Positions 8,165 to 16,266 of a DNA stretch of 64,000 nt are shown here, piece after piece. The DNA is from Acinetobacter pittii ANC 4050. Lineage in GTDB: Bacteria; Pseudomonadota; Gammaproteobacteria; Pseudomonadales; Moraxellaceae. Within the stretch, counting starts at the first letter, position 1, and every line of letters starts with the position of its first letter. The stretch is from the NCBI RefSeq assembly GCF_000399685.1, contig NZ_KB976987.1, positions 1,441,184-1,505,183 of the forward strand, given 5' to 3'. Under the pieces are notes generated by a model. It was given only the letters and a program-made list of their open reading frames with translations. It was not told where the DNA came from and searched no databases. The translations under genes and the position numbers were made by a program.

Positions 8165-8593
8165 TTAATTTTCTTTTTTCTTAAAGTATTCAATAATTTC
8201 TTCCCCGTTATTTACGGGGCTTCCCGTAGAGGGATATGTTTCTTCATATGCATAGGCAGGCAAAGCAACTTTTGCGCGGATGGGAGGTAATTTTTCTTGA
8301 CCGCCCGTCGTAATTCGTTCGATAAAACCTGCAAGCCATAGCACAAATTCCTGTGTATTCTTACTTTTAGGAATAATACTTAAATCTAATTTAATTTTAG
8401 ATTCCTGAAGAGGTTTAATCAGTAATTCAGCGAAATCAATATAATTGTATAAAAGTTTAAGCTTTGTCCCCTTAATCTCGTGTCTGAGCTCAATCATCAA
8501 ATTGTTAAGGTCTTCCATAGGATCATCTGTAAATCCTTTTTTTTCTTTAACATTTTGATAGATTTTCTCAGCTATCCTTAAGTACTGGGGCAT
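8165..8593 (-). CDS. hypothetical protein, 142 aa
   Basis: I do not recognise this protein. It is predicted cytosolic and mostly helical in the first 95 residues (AEKIYQNVKEKKGF..., LLYNYIDFAELLIKPLQESK), with a Pro-rich region from about 100 and a charged tail ending in FKKKEN. AAAGGTAAGGAT provides a good ribosome site. No catalytic motif is visible. It sits in the run of small unassigned genes beside the stress island. Confidence 0.6.
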   Translation of the reverse strand: MPQYLRIAEKIYQNVKEKKGFTDDPMEDLNNLMIELRHEIKGTKLKLLYNYIDFAELLIKPLQESKIKLDLSIIPKSKNTQEFVLWLAGFIERITTGGQEKLPPIRAKVALPAYAYEETYPSTGSPVNNGEEIIEYFKKKEN

Positions 8594-8817
8594 ATCCTTA
8601 CCTTTAAAAAATTGTTTTCACTAAAATGAATTTTGGATGAATATAAGTAATTTATTGTGTTTATTTTATTAATTTTTTGAAACTATAATTTATGTTAGAC
8701 ACAATTCAATAACAACAAATTTATATAAACATAATAACTCACTAATTTATTGATTAATTTTATATTTTCATATAATTGCTTTTTTTATTATGTTACATAT
8801 TTTATAGAAATAAACGA

Positions 8818-8849
8818 TAAGAAAACCCACATAACAGTGAGTTTTCTTA
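8818..8849 (-). terminator. Hairpin after the 47-aa lipoprotein gene
   Basis: The 13-base arms TAAGAAAACCCAC and GTGAGTTTTCTTA pair around loop ATAACA with one wobble. The hairpin lies just past the leftward stop codon at 8860. Confidence 0.65.
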
Positions 8850-8859
8850 AGCAAAATTA

Positions 8860-9003
8860 TTATGAGTTTTTATCCATTTGTTGAGGAGTAGTTGGGTCAT
8901 TAGCGCCATGGGTCCCATTATCTCGCGGATCCCGATCTTGACATGCACTCATACCAACTGCAATTGTCACTACCATACTCACTGCACAAAATATTCTTAA
9001 CAT
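8860..9003 (-). CDS. Small predicted lipoprotein, 47 aa
   Basis: A short frame: an ATG at 9003, preceded by AAAAGGGTGACC, encodes 47 residues. A hydrophobic signal segment (MLRIFCAVSMVVTIAVGMSA) leads to Cys21 in a lipobox-like MSAC. A hydrophilic tail rich in Asp, Pro, Thr and Gln follows. The mature part would be only about 27 residues. The signal sequence, ribosome site and trailing hairpin support a real gene. Function unknown; such mini-lipoproteins are often envelope-stress associated, but that is not shown here. Confidence 0.7.
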   Translation of the reverse strand: MLRIFCAVSMVVTIAVGMSACQDRDPRDNGTHGANDPTTPQQMDKNS

Positions 9004-9038
9004 TGAGGTCACCCTTTTAAATCTTAAGATGTAGCTTT

Positions 9039-9197
9039 ATGAATAACATTTTCTTATGTTTACCTATCGCTATCGTTCTCTTAAGTTTTGTAGGTTATGC
9101 AAGCTTTTGTAAAAAGCTAAATAAAATAAATCTAAAAAAATTTACTATTCTTGCAATTGATATTTTGATTATTTTTTGGCAACAGCTAATTATTTAA
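9039..9197 (+). CDS. Possible small membrane protein, 52 aa
   Basis: The frame from the ATG at 9039 encodes 52 residues with two hydrophobic stretches (IFLCLPIAIVLLSFVGYASF and FTILAIDILIIFW) separated by a Lys/Asn-rich loop, consistent with a two-pass mini membrane protein. The ribosome site is weak (AAGA) and the region is AT-rich, so a chance ORF remains possible. It diverges from the 47-aa lipoprotein gene 35 bp away. Confidence 0.4.
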   Translation: MNNIFLCLPIAIVLLSFVGYASFCKKLNKINLKKFTILAIDILIIFWQQLII

Positions 9198-9444
9198 TTA
9201 CATCATATTTATAAAATTAAAAATTCTTACCCTTTTTAGACTTATGCCTTATTAAGTTAATAGCCCTCTACACTATACAAATACACAATTAATAAATATT
9301 TGATATATAAACATTAAAACTCATTTCTTAAATTTGATTGAATGTTTATTCAATACTTCAAATTCTAAATAACTCCTTATTTTATTAATAAAAATTTAAA
9401 AATATTAATATTTGTTTATATAAACCAATCTTTTATTTTTGCAA
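9198..9444. other. AT-rich intergenic region before the structured RNA
   Basis: No gene, hairpin or repeat of note was seen. Composition shifts sharply to GC-richer DNA at about 9445. Confidence 0.5.
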
Positions 9445-9473
9445 TTGACCCGCTTTAAGGCTCAGCTTATGAT
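9445..9473 (+). promoter_or_regulatory. Near-consensus sigma-70 promoter with GC-rich discriminator
   Basis: TTGACC (9445-9450), a 17-base spacer and TATGAT (9468-9473) match the sigma-70 consensus at 10 of 12 positions. GCTCCCG follows immediately, a GC-rich discriminator like those of stable-RNA promoters. Predicted transcription start is about 9480. Confidence 0.8.
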
Positions 9474-9479
9474 GCTCCC

Positions 9480-9635
9480 GCTGACCTATTTTGTCAGTCG
9501 GTTTTAGCAGATCGTCTACCTAAGTGCACTAAAAACAAGTTTTTTGGTGTGGAGCCCCTCGTGCCTTTGACGGAGGAACGGGAGTGGGACACCTTCGGGT
9601 GTGCTGGTTTCTTAGGTATCAGTCTGCTAACCCTC
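9480..9635 (+). ncRNA. Structured RNA of unknown family (sRNA or cis-regulatory leader)
   Basis: From the predicted start the RNA would fold as follows. Hairpin 9481-9485/9493-9497 comes first. A closing helix TTAGCAGA (9504-9511) with TCTGCTAA (9623-9630) encloses a second helix TACCTAAG (9517-9524) with CTTAGGTA (9611-9618). That second helix encloses three hairpins: 9527-9535/9541-9549, 9558-9562/9578-9582, and a UUCG-capped stem 9589-9593/9598-9602. The segment is far GC-richer than its surroundings and has no coding frame. No intrinsic terminator follows; a ribosome site and small ORF start at 9689-9701, so it may be a leader RNA. TAGCAG recurs at 9659-9664 and could compete for CTGCTA (9624-9629), a switch-like arrangement. 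I could not match it to 6S, SRP, tmRNA, RNase P or a riboswitch class I know. Confidence 0.75.
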
Positions 9636-9700
9636 TTTCGTTTCACCACCATAATTAATAGCAGTGATTGGGCGCAACTTCTTTTATCAAGGAGTCTCTA

Positions 9701-9850
9701 ATGACTATTATTTTATATTATTTTATTTTTCTTACTCTTCACTACCCTTTTATTTGGCTTAAAACAGTTTTAAAAAACTTTTTGTATTTCTTTGCCCATA
9801 CACACACTCTTCTCTCTCGACAAAAGATCTCAATATTTAACGCATGTTAA
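9701..9850 (+). CDS. Small hydrophobic peptide, 49 aa, downstream of structured RNA
   Basis: The ATG at 9701 follows an excellent AAGGAG (9689-9694). The product has a Phe/Tyr/Leu-rich hydrophobic first half (MTIILYYFIFLTLHYPFIWL) able to span the membrane, then a Lys/His/Ser tail ending in Cys. It is probably a single-pass mini membrane protein. The strong ribosome site and the structured upstream RNA suggest translation is regulated through the leader. I do not recognise the protein; it could instead be a leader peptide. Confidence 0.55.
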   Translation: MTIILYYFIFLTLHYPFIWLKTVLKNFLYFFAHTHTLLSRQKISIFNAC

Positions 9851-9907
9851 AGATTAAGACATCTTCAAACCCAACTGAACGATAACAACAACCAACAAAG
9901 AGCAATA

Positions 9908-10210
9908 ATGATGTTTTTTTTATATCGTATTGTTTTAACGTGCATCCTATTAATAAGTTCTATAAGTTTAATAGGTTGCAGATCTATTAGTAAAAATGAA
10001 TTTAATACACATTGTGTTTGGGCAGGTCGTGCACTTTCACAATGCAACTGTATTTATAACTCTTTAGAAAAACATTATTCGCCACAGTTTGTAGAAAACT
10101 TACCAAAAGTAAGCTTACAAAATATTGATGCGGATATGCACTTTGTGGAAACAATGAATGAAACCATGGATCAATGTCGATTAAGTGCCAGAAAAAAACC
10201 AATTAACTAA
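9908..10210 (+). CDS. Putative lipoprotein with conserved cysteines, 100 aa
   Basis: A signal segment of about 23 residues ends in a lipobox (SLIGC, Cys24), so the protein should be lipid-anchored in the envelope. The mature part has four more cysteines (Cys36, Cys46, Cys48, Cys90), enough for two disulphides in the periplasm. The start may be at 9908 or at the adjacent ATG at 9911. The stop overlaps that of the convergent LysR gene by 8 bp. Function unknown. Confidence 0.75.
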   Translation: MMFFLYRIVLTCILLISSISLIGCRSISKNEFNTHCVWAGRALSQCNCIYNSLEKHYSPQFVENLPKVSLQNIDADMHFVETMNETMDQCRLSARKKPIN

Positions 10211-11108
10211 TGTTTGCATGCTCGACCAAGAAATCTAAAAAAGCCCTGACACGTTTAGGAACATATTTGTCATGTCCGATCCAGACGGCATGAAATTCTT
10301 CAGAAGCATTGGTATTCCAGTCTTCAAGAATTTTGACCAATAGTTTTTGCTCTACAGCTTTTTGGATTTGGAATTCATTAAGCTGTGCAACGCCCACACC
10401 TTTAAGTGCTAACTGTAAGATCGCTTCTCCATGATTTACTCTTAACACTTTAGTGGGGACAAGCGTGATTTCTTGATCGTCTTTTTTAAAGAACCATGTT
10501 TTATTCTGGCGTTGATAACTTACATCTAAAAGCTGATGTTCATATAAGTCTTCTGGGTGCTGCGGACAGCCATACTTTTCAATATAGGCTGGTGAACATA
10601 CATAATGTTTCTGCGTGCTCCCGAGTGTACGAGCAATCAAGTTTGAGCTTTTTAAAGGCCCTGTACGAATTGCAACATCTATTCTTTGCTCAACCAAATT
10701 AATCACTTCATCGCTTAAATGAGCTTCTAATTCTATTTGTGGGTAGCGTTGATTAAATAGAGAAATACAAGGCAATAGAAAATGCGTCCAATATGAAAGA
10801 CTAGTATGAACTCTAATTCGCCCTTGCGGCATGTGGTTTGCAGTAACAGATTGTTCAAGTTCGTCTAGATCGTTCAGGATTTGAATGCCTTGCTCATAAA
10901 ACTGGCATCCTTCACTGGTGAGTTGGAACTGACGTGTTGAACGGTTCAGTAGCCTGACGCCAAGTCTTTTTTCCAACCGAGAAATTAACTTACTGACCGC
11001 AGACGGCGTCATGCCACACGCTCTTGCAACAGCAGAGAAACTTCCAAGCTCGACCACTCGAATAAAAATTGCCAACTCACCAGACCGATTAATATCAAAG
11101 TAGGACAT
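10203..11108 (-). CDS. LysR family transcriptional regulator
   Basis: A 301-residue LTTR. The N-terminal winged helix-turn-helix (about 10-68) contains ELGSFSAVARACGMTPSAVSKLISRLEKRLG, followed by the linker helix and a periplasmic-binding-like effector domain (about 95-290). It belongs to the subgroup with the LLNRSTRQFQLT motif, often local regulators. It diverges from the SGNH hydrolase gene at 11220 with 111 bp between them, so it probably controls that gene and itself; the effector is unknown. Confidence 0.92.
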   Translation of the reverse strand: MSYFDINRSGELAIFIRVVELGSFSAVARACGMTPSAVSKLISRLEKRLGVRLLNRSTRQFQLTSEGCQFYEQGIQILNDLDELEQSVTANHMPQGRIRVHTSLSYWTHFLLPCISLFNQRYPQIELEAHLSDEVINLVEQRIDVAIRTGPLKSSNLIARTLGSTQKHYVCSPAYIEKYGCPQHPEDLYEHQLLDVSYQRQNKTWFFKKDDQEITLVPTKVLRVNHGEAILQLALKGVGVAQLNEFQIQKAVEQKLLVKILEDWNTNASEEFHAVWIGHDKYVPKRVRAFLDFLVEHANIS

Positions 11109-11219
11109 AACAAAAGCTATTTATGAATTTCATTCACAAATCTTATTCCGCTTATGTCGCTATAACAAGTCAGCAATTTGTTTCAAGATAACTTTAATTT
11201 ATTTTAAAGAGTTCACGAG

Positions 11220-12458
11220 ATGAAACTTTATCAATCCGCCCTATTTTCTCTTGTTTTATCATCTACTGTAGCGCAAGCAGAAGTACAAAATAGCCAATGG
11301 ATTACCACTTGGGCAGCGAGTCCACAAAAAGTTTGGAATAAAGATTTCATTTTTCCGACTCTAATTCCAGATCAAATATCTAATCAGACCATCAAACAAA
11401 TTAGTCAAATTAGTTTAGGTGGTGAAGCTGTTAGGCTTATTTTTACCAATCAATATGGGGATCAACCGATCTATATTGATAAAACTACCGTGGGACTAAT
11501 CAAAGGACAAAGCCTAAAATCTAAGAATACTTATCCAGTTTATTTTTCTGGAAAGCTTAAAGCACAAATTTTACCTGGCAAACAGCTAATGAGTGATCCA
11601 ATCCAGCTACCTGTTCCCAATCATGGGCAATTAATGGTTAATACCTTTATTCAAAAGCCAACTACATTTAAAACTTTTCATTGGGACGCCAAACAAACCA
11701 GTTGGCTAATTACAGGCAACCAGACCGCCAACTTAAATACCCCTAGCAAAGCCAAAACTACCACTGCGCGATTATTATTGTCAGCTGTGGAAGTAAAACC
11801 GAAGCGTAAAGCACATGTTATTGCAGTCATTGGAGATTCAATTACCGATGGTGCAACTGCAACTTTAGATGCAAATACCAGATGGACCGACTTTTTAGCT
11901 AAGCGCTTATCACCACATCAAGTAGCGGTCATTAATAGTGGAATTTCAGGAAATCGGTTACTTAACGACGGTATGGGCGACAGTGCTTTAGAACGCTTGA
12001 AAAAAGAAGTATTTCAATATTCTGGAGTGAAAACATTAATTGTTCTGGTGGGTATTAATGATATCTCATGGCCGGGTACCGCATTTGCACCTAAACAACC
12101 AATACCGACTTTTGAAGCATTAACCCAAGGCTATAAACGTGTGGTAGATGAAGCACATCACCAAGGTATTCAAGTGATTGGGGCAACGTTACTTCCATTT
12201 TCAGGTGCCTTACCCAACACTCCTTTAGATAATTACTATCAACCGAATAAAGATGAATTACGTCAGCGTATTAATCACTGGATGAGAACCAGCCATACAT
12301 TTGACGGCGTACTTGATCTTGATCAAGGCTTAAAAGACCCTAAACATCCTGATCGATTAAATCCAATTTATGATTCGGGAGATCATTTACATCCTAATGA
12401 CCGTGGTAATCAACAAATGGCAAATCTGGTCGATGTAAACCAGTTACTTCATAAATAA
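11220..12458 (+). CDS. Secreted SGNH/GDSL-family hydrolase
   Basis: A 412-residue exported esterase-type hydrolase. Signal peptide residues 1-20 (ending AQA), an N-terminal beta-rich region of about 170 residues, then the SGNH domain: block I GDSITDGA with nucleophile Ser near 206, block II INSGISGNRLL with Gly, block III VGINDI with Asn, and block V DHLHPND with catalytic Asp and His near 388-391. Such proteins are described as SGNH esterases acting on acylated or rhamnogalacturonan-type substrates; the real substrate is not evident. It is transcribed alone and ends at a hairpin. Confidence 0.92.
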   Translation: MKLYQSALFSLVLSSTVAQAEVQNSQWITTWAASPQKVWNKDFIFPTLIPDQISNQTIKQISQISLGGEAVRLIFTNQYGDQPIYIDKTTVGLIKGQSLKSKNTYPVYFSGKLKAQILPGKQLMSDPIQLPVPNHGQLMVNTFIQKPTTFKTFHWDAKQTSWLITGNQTANLNTPSKAKTTTARLLLSAVEVKPKRKAHVIAVIGDSITDGATATLDANTRWTDFLAKRLSPHQVAVINSGISGNRLLNDGMGDSALERLKKEVFQYSGVKTLIVLVGINDISWPGTAFAPKQPIPTFEALTQGYKRVVDEAHHQGIQVIGATLLPFSGALPNTPLDNYYQPNKDELRQRINHWMRTSHTFDGVLDLDQGLKDPKHPDRLNPIYDSGDHLHPNDRGNQQMANLVDVNQLLHK

Positions 12459-12464
12459 AACCCA

Positions 12465-12497
12465 GATACAGGTAGGAATTTGCTCCCTACCTGTATC
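12465..12497. terminator. Hairpin between SGNH and MFS genes
   Basis: GATACAGGTAGG and CCTACCTGTATC form a perfect 12-bp stem with a 9-base loop between convergent genes. There is no long U-run on either side. Confidence 0.65.
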
Positions 12498-12505
12498 AAT
12501 ATTGA

Positions 12506-13861
12506 TTAATTACCTTCTAACTCGACGTTAAGTTTTGGTGTAATGGACTGTTTTTCAGCTACATGTCTTCGGAGTACCATGACAGCAAAAAGTCCTAAAA
12601 TTGCAGGGATTGCGATCATCACAAAATTCATCTTATGTGGAAGTTCAAAACCTAATAACAGACCCGTTAAGATAGGACCAACAATTGCCCCAATACGACC
12701 GACACCAGAAGCACAGCCAATTCCAGTAGAACGCACACTTAATGGATAATATTGCGCCACATAGCTATAAAGCAAAATTGAGGTACCAATCGTTGCCGCT
12801 CCTGCCACAGTCACCAAACCATATAAAACATAAGCTGGTGAGTTAAAACCTAAGCCAACCAGTGCCAGAACACCCGATAGCAGCATTCCCATAATTACAG
12901 GTTTTAAGTGGAATTTATCAGACAAAATCCCACCACCGATTGAACCGATCATTGCACCAACATTTAAGGCAAGCAAGAATAAAATACTCTTTCCGAGCGA
13001 GTACCCTGCTGCCAGCATGAGTTTTGGTAACCAGCTACTTAAGGCATATACCATGAGTAAGCACATAAAGAATACGAGCCAGAACATGAGTGTATTAAAT
13101 GCACGGCCTTGCTGAAATAATCCCTTTACAGAGCTACCTGTTGGCACATTATCTTCATTAAGCACTAAGTGTGTGTTGATAGTTAAGGTTTGTTCAGGTG
13201 AAATTTTTTGAATAATTTTATGTGCCTGTTCAGTTTTACCAGTCTTCACTAGAAAGGTTAATGACTCAGGTAAAAACTTCCAAATGACAGGTAATAAAAG
13301 TAATGGAATACCAGCAATTAAAAACATAATTTGCCACCCCTGACTTTCAACCAAATAACTACCAATTAAGGCTGAAAGAATTCCCCCAATCGCATAACCA
13401 CTAAACATGGTCCCCACCAGCGTACTGCGTATACGTTTAGGTGCATATTCCGAGGTAAGTGCCACTAAATTTGGCATGACCCCGCCAATGCCTAGTCCCG
13501 CCAAGAACCGAAGTACCCCAAACTCAAGTGGGCTTGATGCAAAAGCACCTAAGAAGGTAAAACCACTAAAAAGAGTGACACAAATTAAAATTACATTTTT
13601 ACGGCCTATTTTGTCTGCCAAAGTTCCAAAGAACATTGCTCCAAACATCATTCCGCACAGTGCTGTACTTGCTAACATCCCCGCTTGTACAGCTGTTAAC
13701 GACCACTCTTGCATCAGCAAAGGCAGTACTACGCCATAAATCACCAGATCATAACCGTCAAAAATAATAATTAATAAACACCAAAGCAAAATACTCCAGT
13801 GAAATGGGGTAAATTTGGCCTGATCAATAACTTCATTTACATTTAATTTAGATGTTGTCAT
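12506..13861 (-). CDS. MFS transporter, aromatic acid:H+ symporter (AAHS) type
   Basis: A 451-residue 12-helix inner-membrane transporter. The first helix motif FDGYDLVIYGVVLPLL and the loop 2-3 motif GTLADKIGRKNV are characteristic of the PcaK/BenK-like AAHS family that imports benzoate-type acids with protons. GGAGG sits ideally before the ATG. About 100 bp upstream lies a co-oriented DcaP-like porin gene, so the pair could form an outer plus inner membrane uptake route for one organic acid. No catabolic gene for an aromatic acid is adjacent, so the substrate is open. Confidence 0.88.
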   Translation of the reverse strand: MTTSKLNVNEVIDQAKFTPFHWSILLWCLLIIIFDGYDLVIYGVVLPLLMQEWSLTAVQAGMLASTALCGMMFGAMFFGTLADKIGRKNVILICVTLFSGFTFLGAFASSPLEFGVLRFLAGLGIGGVMPNLVALTSEYAPKRIRSTLVGTMFSGYAIGGILSALIGSYLVESQGWQIMFLIAGIPLLLLPVIWKFLPESLTFLVKTGKTEQAHKIIQKISPEQTLTINTHLVLNEDNVPTGSSVKGLFQQGRAFNTLMFWLVFFMCLLMVYALSSWLPKLMLAAGYSLGKSILFLLALNVGAMIGSIGGGILSDKFHLKPVIMGMLLSGVLALVGLGFNSPAYVLYGLVTVAGAATIGTSILLYSYVAQYYPLSVRSTGIGCASGVGRIGAIVGPILTGLLLGFELPHKMNFVMIAIPAILGLFAVMVLRRHVAEKQSITPKLNVELEGN

Positions 13862-13961
13862 TTACTCACCTCCTCTGTGAGATAAATTCATATTCAATTT
13901 TTTAAAACGACATATTGCACCCTAAAGAAAAAACAGATTATTCAAGGTTTTGCTGAATAAA

Positions 13962-15248
13962 TTAAAAGTCATAACTCGCCATCATATTGAAGCGGCTATC
14001 AATCCCGTTACGGCCATCAAAAGTTTCTCGTTCGCCATAAACATATTCGACGCCCAAGGTAATTGGTTTATATGGGTTATAAAGTGCATTCACCCAGCCC
14101 TGCCAAAGCTCTTTATTTTGAGTGGTGCTATTACTTTGTAATTCAGCAAAACGGTTATCATCTTTGGCTTTCATATAGCCATAACCCAAGGTTGAACGAA
14201 TTTGTGGCGTAAATTGATGAGTGATACCCAAAGAAACGGTATCAAATTCATTGCTGTGTATATTGTTTTGATCATCTATTGCATAGCCGCTATTACTCCA
14301 TAGTAGGAAACGCCCATCTCCTTTGACATGGTAATAATCGGCTTTAAGTAATGTATCGGATGTAATCTGATATTTACCGCCGAAGCCTACACCCCAAGAC
14401 ATTTCCTCATCATTATTGGTTCTCTTTTCGGCAACAAAACTACGCCCCGATAGCATCGAACCATTGGCAAATTTATGATTTAAACGCCCAACCAAAGCTG
14501 GTAAACGCATTTTGTTATCGGGGTCTGATGCGGCGGTATATTTCGGGTCTTCAACCGATACAGCAAAACTTGTATTGGCAGTTAAGTTATCGCTATAACG
14601 AACCAGTGGCGATCTTAATAATGCACTTCCTACAAATGTGCCTGCATCGATCGTTTCTGGATAATATTCTGGAGCAATAAAGGTTGACCATGTTTGACCG
14701 ACGAGCCATTTGTTAAAGGTTAAATAAGCATGGCGTATCCGAAACTGATCACGAGTGGCTGCCCCAAAGAAGTCCATTTCCAGTTTCCCGCCTACCTCAC
14801 CCGCAGCAGTTGGGGTTTTAAAATTCAGCCCAAACCGTGTCACATTAACGGTGCTGTGCAACTGGTCTTTTTGTGCGGACTCTTCTGGCGTATTTTCGAG
14901 CGGTACTCCACTAATATTGTTATACATAGTAGAGGCCCCCTTCATTTGATAAGAAGCGTCTGCCCGTATATAACCGTATAAGTTAAATTCTGCACCAGAC
15001 TTGGTTAAACCTTGCTGTATTGGCGATACGGCTTGAGGAGTTACTGAATTTGCTAGTTCCACTCGCCCTTGCGATAAAGATTTTTGCGCCTCCATGTTAG
15101 CTTGTAACATAGCCCGTAACTCTTTCACTTCTTGGCGAAGTTGTGCTATTTCAGGATCTCTTTGGCCTGCAAAAGCAGAAGACACACATAGAGTGATCGA
15201 AACAGCCAACAGGCTTTTTTGAACCGTTGTATTTAAAACTTTCATCAT
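13962..15248 (-). CDS. DcaP-like trimeric outer-membrane porin
   Basis: About 428 residues. The start at 15248 is chosen because AAAAGGAAAATTTC precedes it; a frame start at 15293 lacks this. The signal peptide ends AFA, then a short coiled-coil segment (PEIAQLRQEVKELRAML) precedes a beta-barrel ending in the typical aromatic FNMMASYDF. The coiled coil plus barrel layout is that of DcaP, the Acinetobacter channel for dicarboxylates and other negatively charged solutes. It has a paralogue at 35113-36429. Next to an AAHS transporter, it probably serves organic-acid uptake. Confidence 0.9.
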   Translation of the reverse strand: MMKVLNTTVQKSLLAVSITLCVSSAFAGQRDPEIAQLRQEVKELRAMLQANMEAQKSLSQGRVELANSVTPQAVSPIQQGLTKSGAEFNLYGYIRADASYQMKGASTMYNNISGVPLENTPEESAQKDQLHSTVNVTRFGLNFKTPTAAGEVGGKLEMDFFGAATRDQFRIRHAYLTFNKWLVGQTWSTFIAPEYYPETIDAGTFVGSALLRSPLVRYSDNLTANTSFAVSVEDPKYTAASDPDNKMRLPALVGRLNHKFANGSMLSGRSFVAEKRTNNDEEMSWGVGFGGKYQITSDTLLKADYYHVKGDGRFLLWSNSGYAIDDQNNIHSNEFDTVSLGITHQFTPQIRSTLGYGYMKAKDDNRFAELQSNSTTQNKELWQGWVNALYNPYKPITLGVEYVYGERETFDGRNGIDSRFNMMASYDF

Positions 15249-15523
15249 GAAATTTTCCTTTTGACCTTTAATTAGACTTAAAGATCTCGACATCCCTTTT
15301 GTTAGGTACCTATCTAAAATAGGTGCTTAAAATTTTGTATTTCTTTTACAAGAAAGACCTTCGATCATATTTTTTAGTCAAAACCTCCCTAAAGCGGCCT
15401 AAAAGCCACTTTTTAAATTGTTTTAAGTAAAGCTAAATCTTTTAATTTTTTTCAGTTTTTATATTCTCTTCCTCATTGAGAATATGTAGGTTTTATATCC
15501 GTATTAACGCTTTCCCAAACCGA

Positions 15524-16195
15524 TTATTTTTTTGCAATAAATCCCTGATACGTCAAAATTTGCGTATAAGATTGCACACTTTCAAAACCAGCTTTTTCTA
15601 AATGTTTTATATATCCTTCAGTAGTTAAGCTAAAAAAGTCTTGGTCCATACGCTTTAACATTTTTTGACATTGCACTTCCGTTAAACCTTGAGCCAAGCA
15701 TAAATAACGTAGTGCTTGAAGCTGCTGTGCATTTACACAAGTCATTAAATCGTAGGTCAGTAAAACTGCTTTTTCTTTTAAACGATCATAAATATCCTTA
15801 AAAAAAACAGGTTTTATCTCATCTGCAATAAAATGAGCCACCAGTATAGAAAGTGCAGCATCAAAGCAATTTTCCAGAGGTAAAGCTGAAGTTTCACCGT
15901 GAATAAAGGTGACTTGGGAAGACTTACCTAAAAGTTCAACCTGTTCCTGAGCTTTTTGCAGCATAGTTAAAGATGGATCAACTGCTGTAAATTTCCAGTC
16001 GGGATGTCGTTTAAGTAAATATTCGAGTTCATAACCCGTCCCACAGCCCACAATTAAGATATGAGCATTTGGTGACAACACCGATTGTAAAATGGCATCC
16101 ACCTGTAGATGGATCACTTCATAGCCCGGAATCAATTTACGAATATGTTGGTCATACCCGTCGACTACTTTTGGGCTATTAAAGTCTTTTGCCAT
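15524..16195 (-). CDS. Class I SAM-dependent methyltransferase
   Basis: A 223-residue protein with the Rossmann-type SAM-binding motif ILIVGCGTGYELEYLL (about 45-60), acidic motif FTAVDPSLTMLQKA, and the post-I/II region GETSALPLENCFDAALSIL. A small-molecule methyltransferase fold is clear but the acceptor is not. It lies about 70 bp downstream of the acyl-CoA synthetase gene in the same direction and may be co-transcribed, with no obvious metabolic link. Confidence 0.88.
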   Translation of the reverse strand: MAKDFNSPKVVDGYDQHIRKLIPGYEVIHLQVDAILQSVLSPNAHILIVGCGTGYELEYLLKRHPDWKFTAVDPSLTMLQKAQEQVELLGKSSQVTFIHGETSALPLENCFDAALSILVAHFIADEIKPVFFKDIYDRLKEKAVLLTYDLMTCVNAQQLQALRYLCLAQGLTEVQCQKMLKRMDQDFFSLTTEGYIKHLEKAGFESVQSYTQILTYQGFIAKK

Positions 16196-16266
16196 TTTGT
16201 TTTCCCTCTATTTAAACTGCCTTTACATTTATAGTTCGCTGCACTTTGACTGGACTCTTGACTTCT

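Noticed and set aside
9475..9584. Pseudoknot between CTCCCG (9475-9480) and CGGGAG (9579-9584) in the structured RNA
   Set aside because: The first arm lies in the promoter discriminator, upstream of the predicted transcription start at about 9480, so it would mostly be absent from the RNA.
9480..9700. Retron msr-msd or integron attC origin for the structured element
   Set aside because: No reverse transcriptase or integrase gene lies nearby and the terminal repeats lack the attC core consensus.
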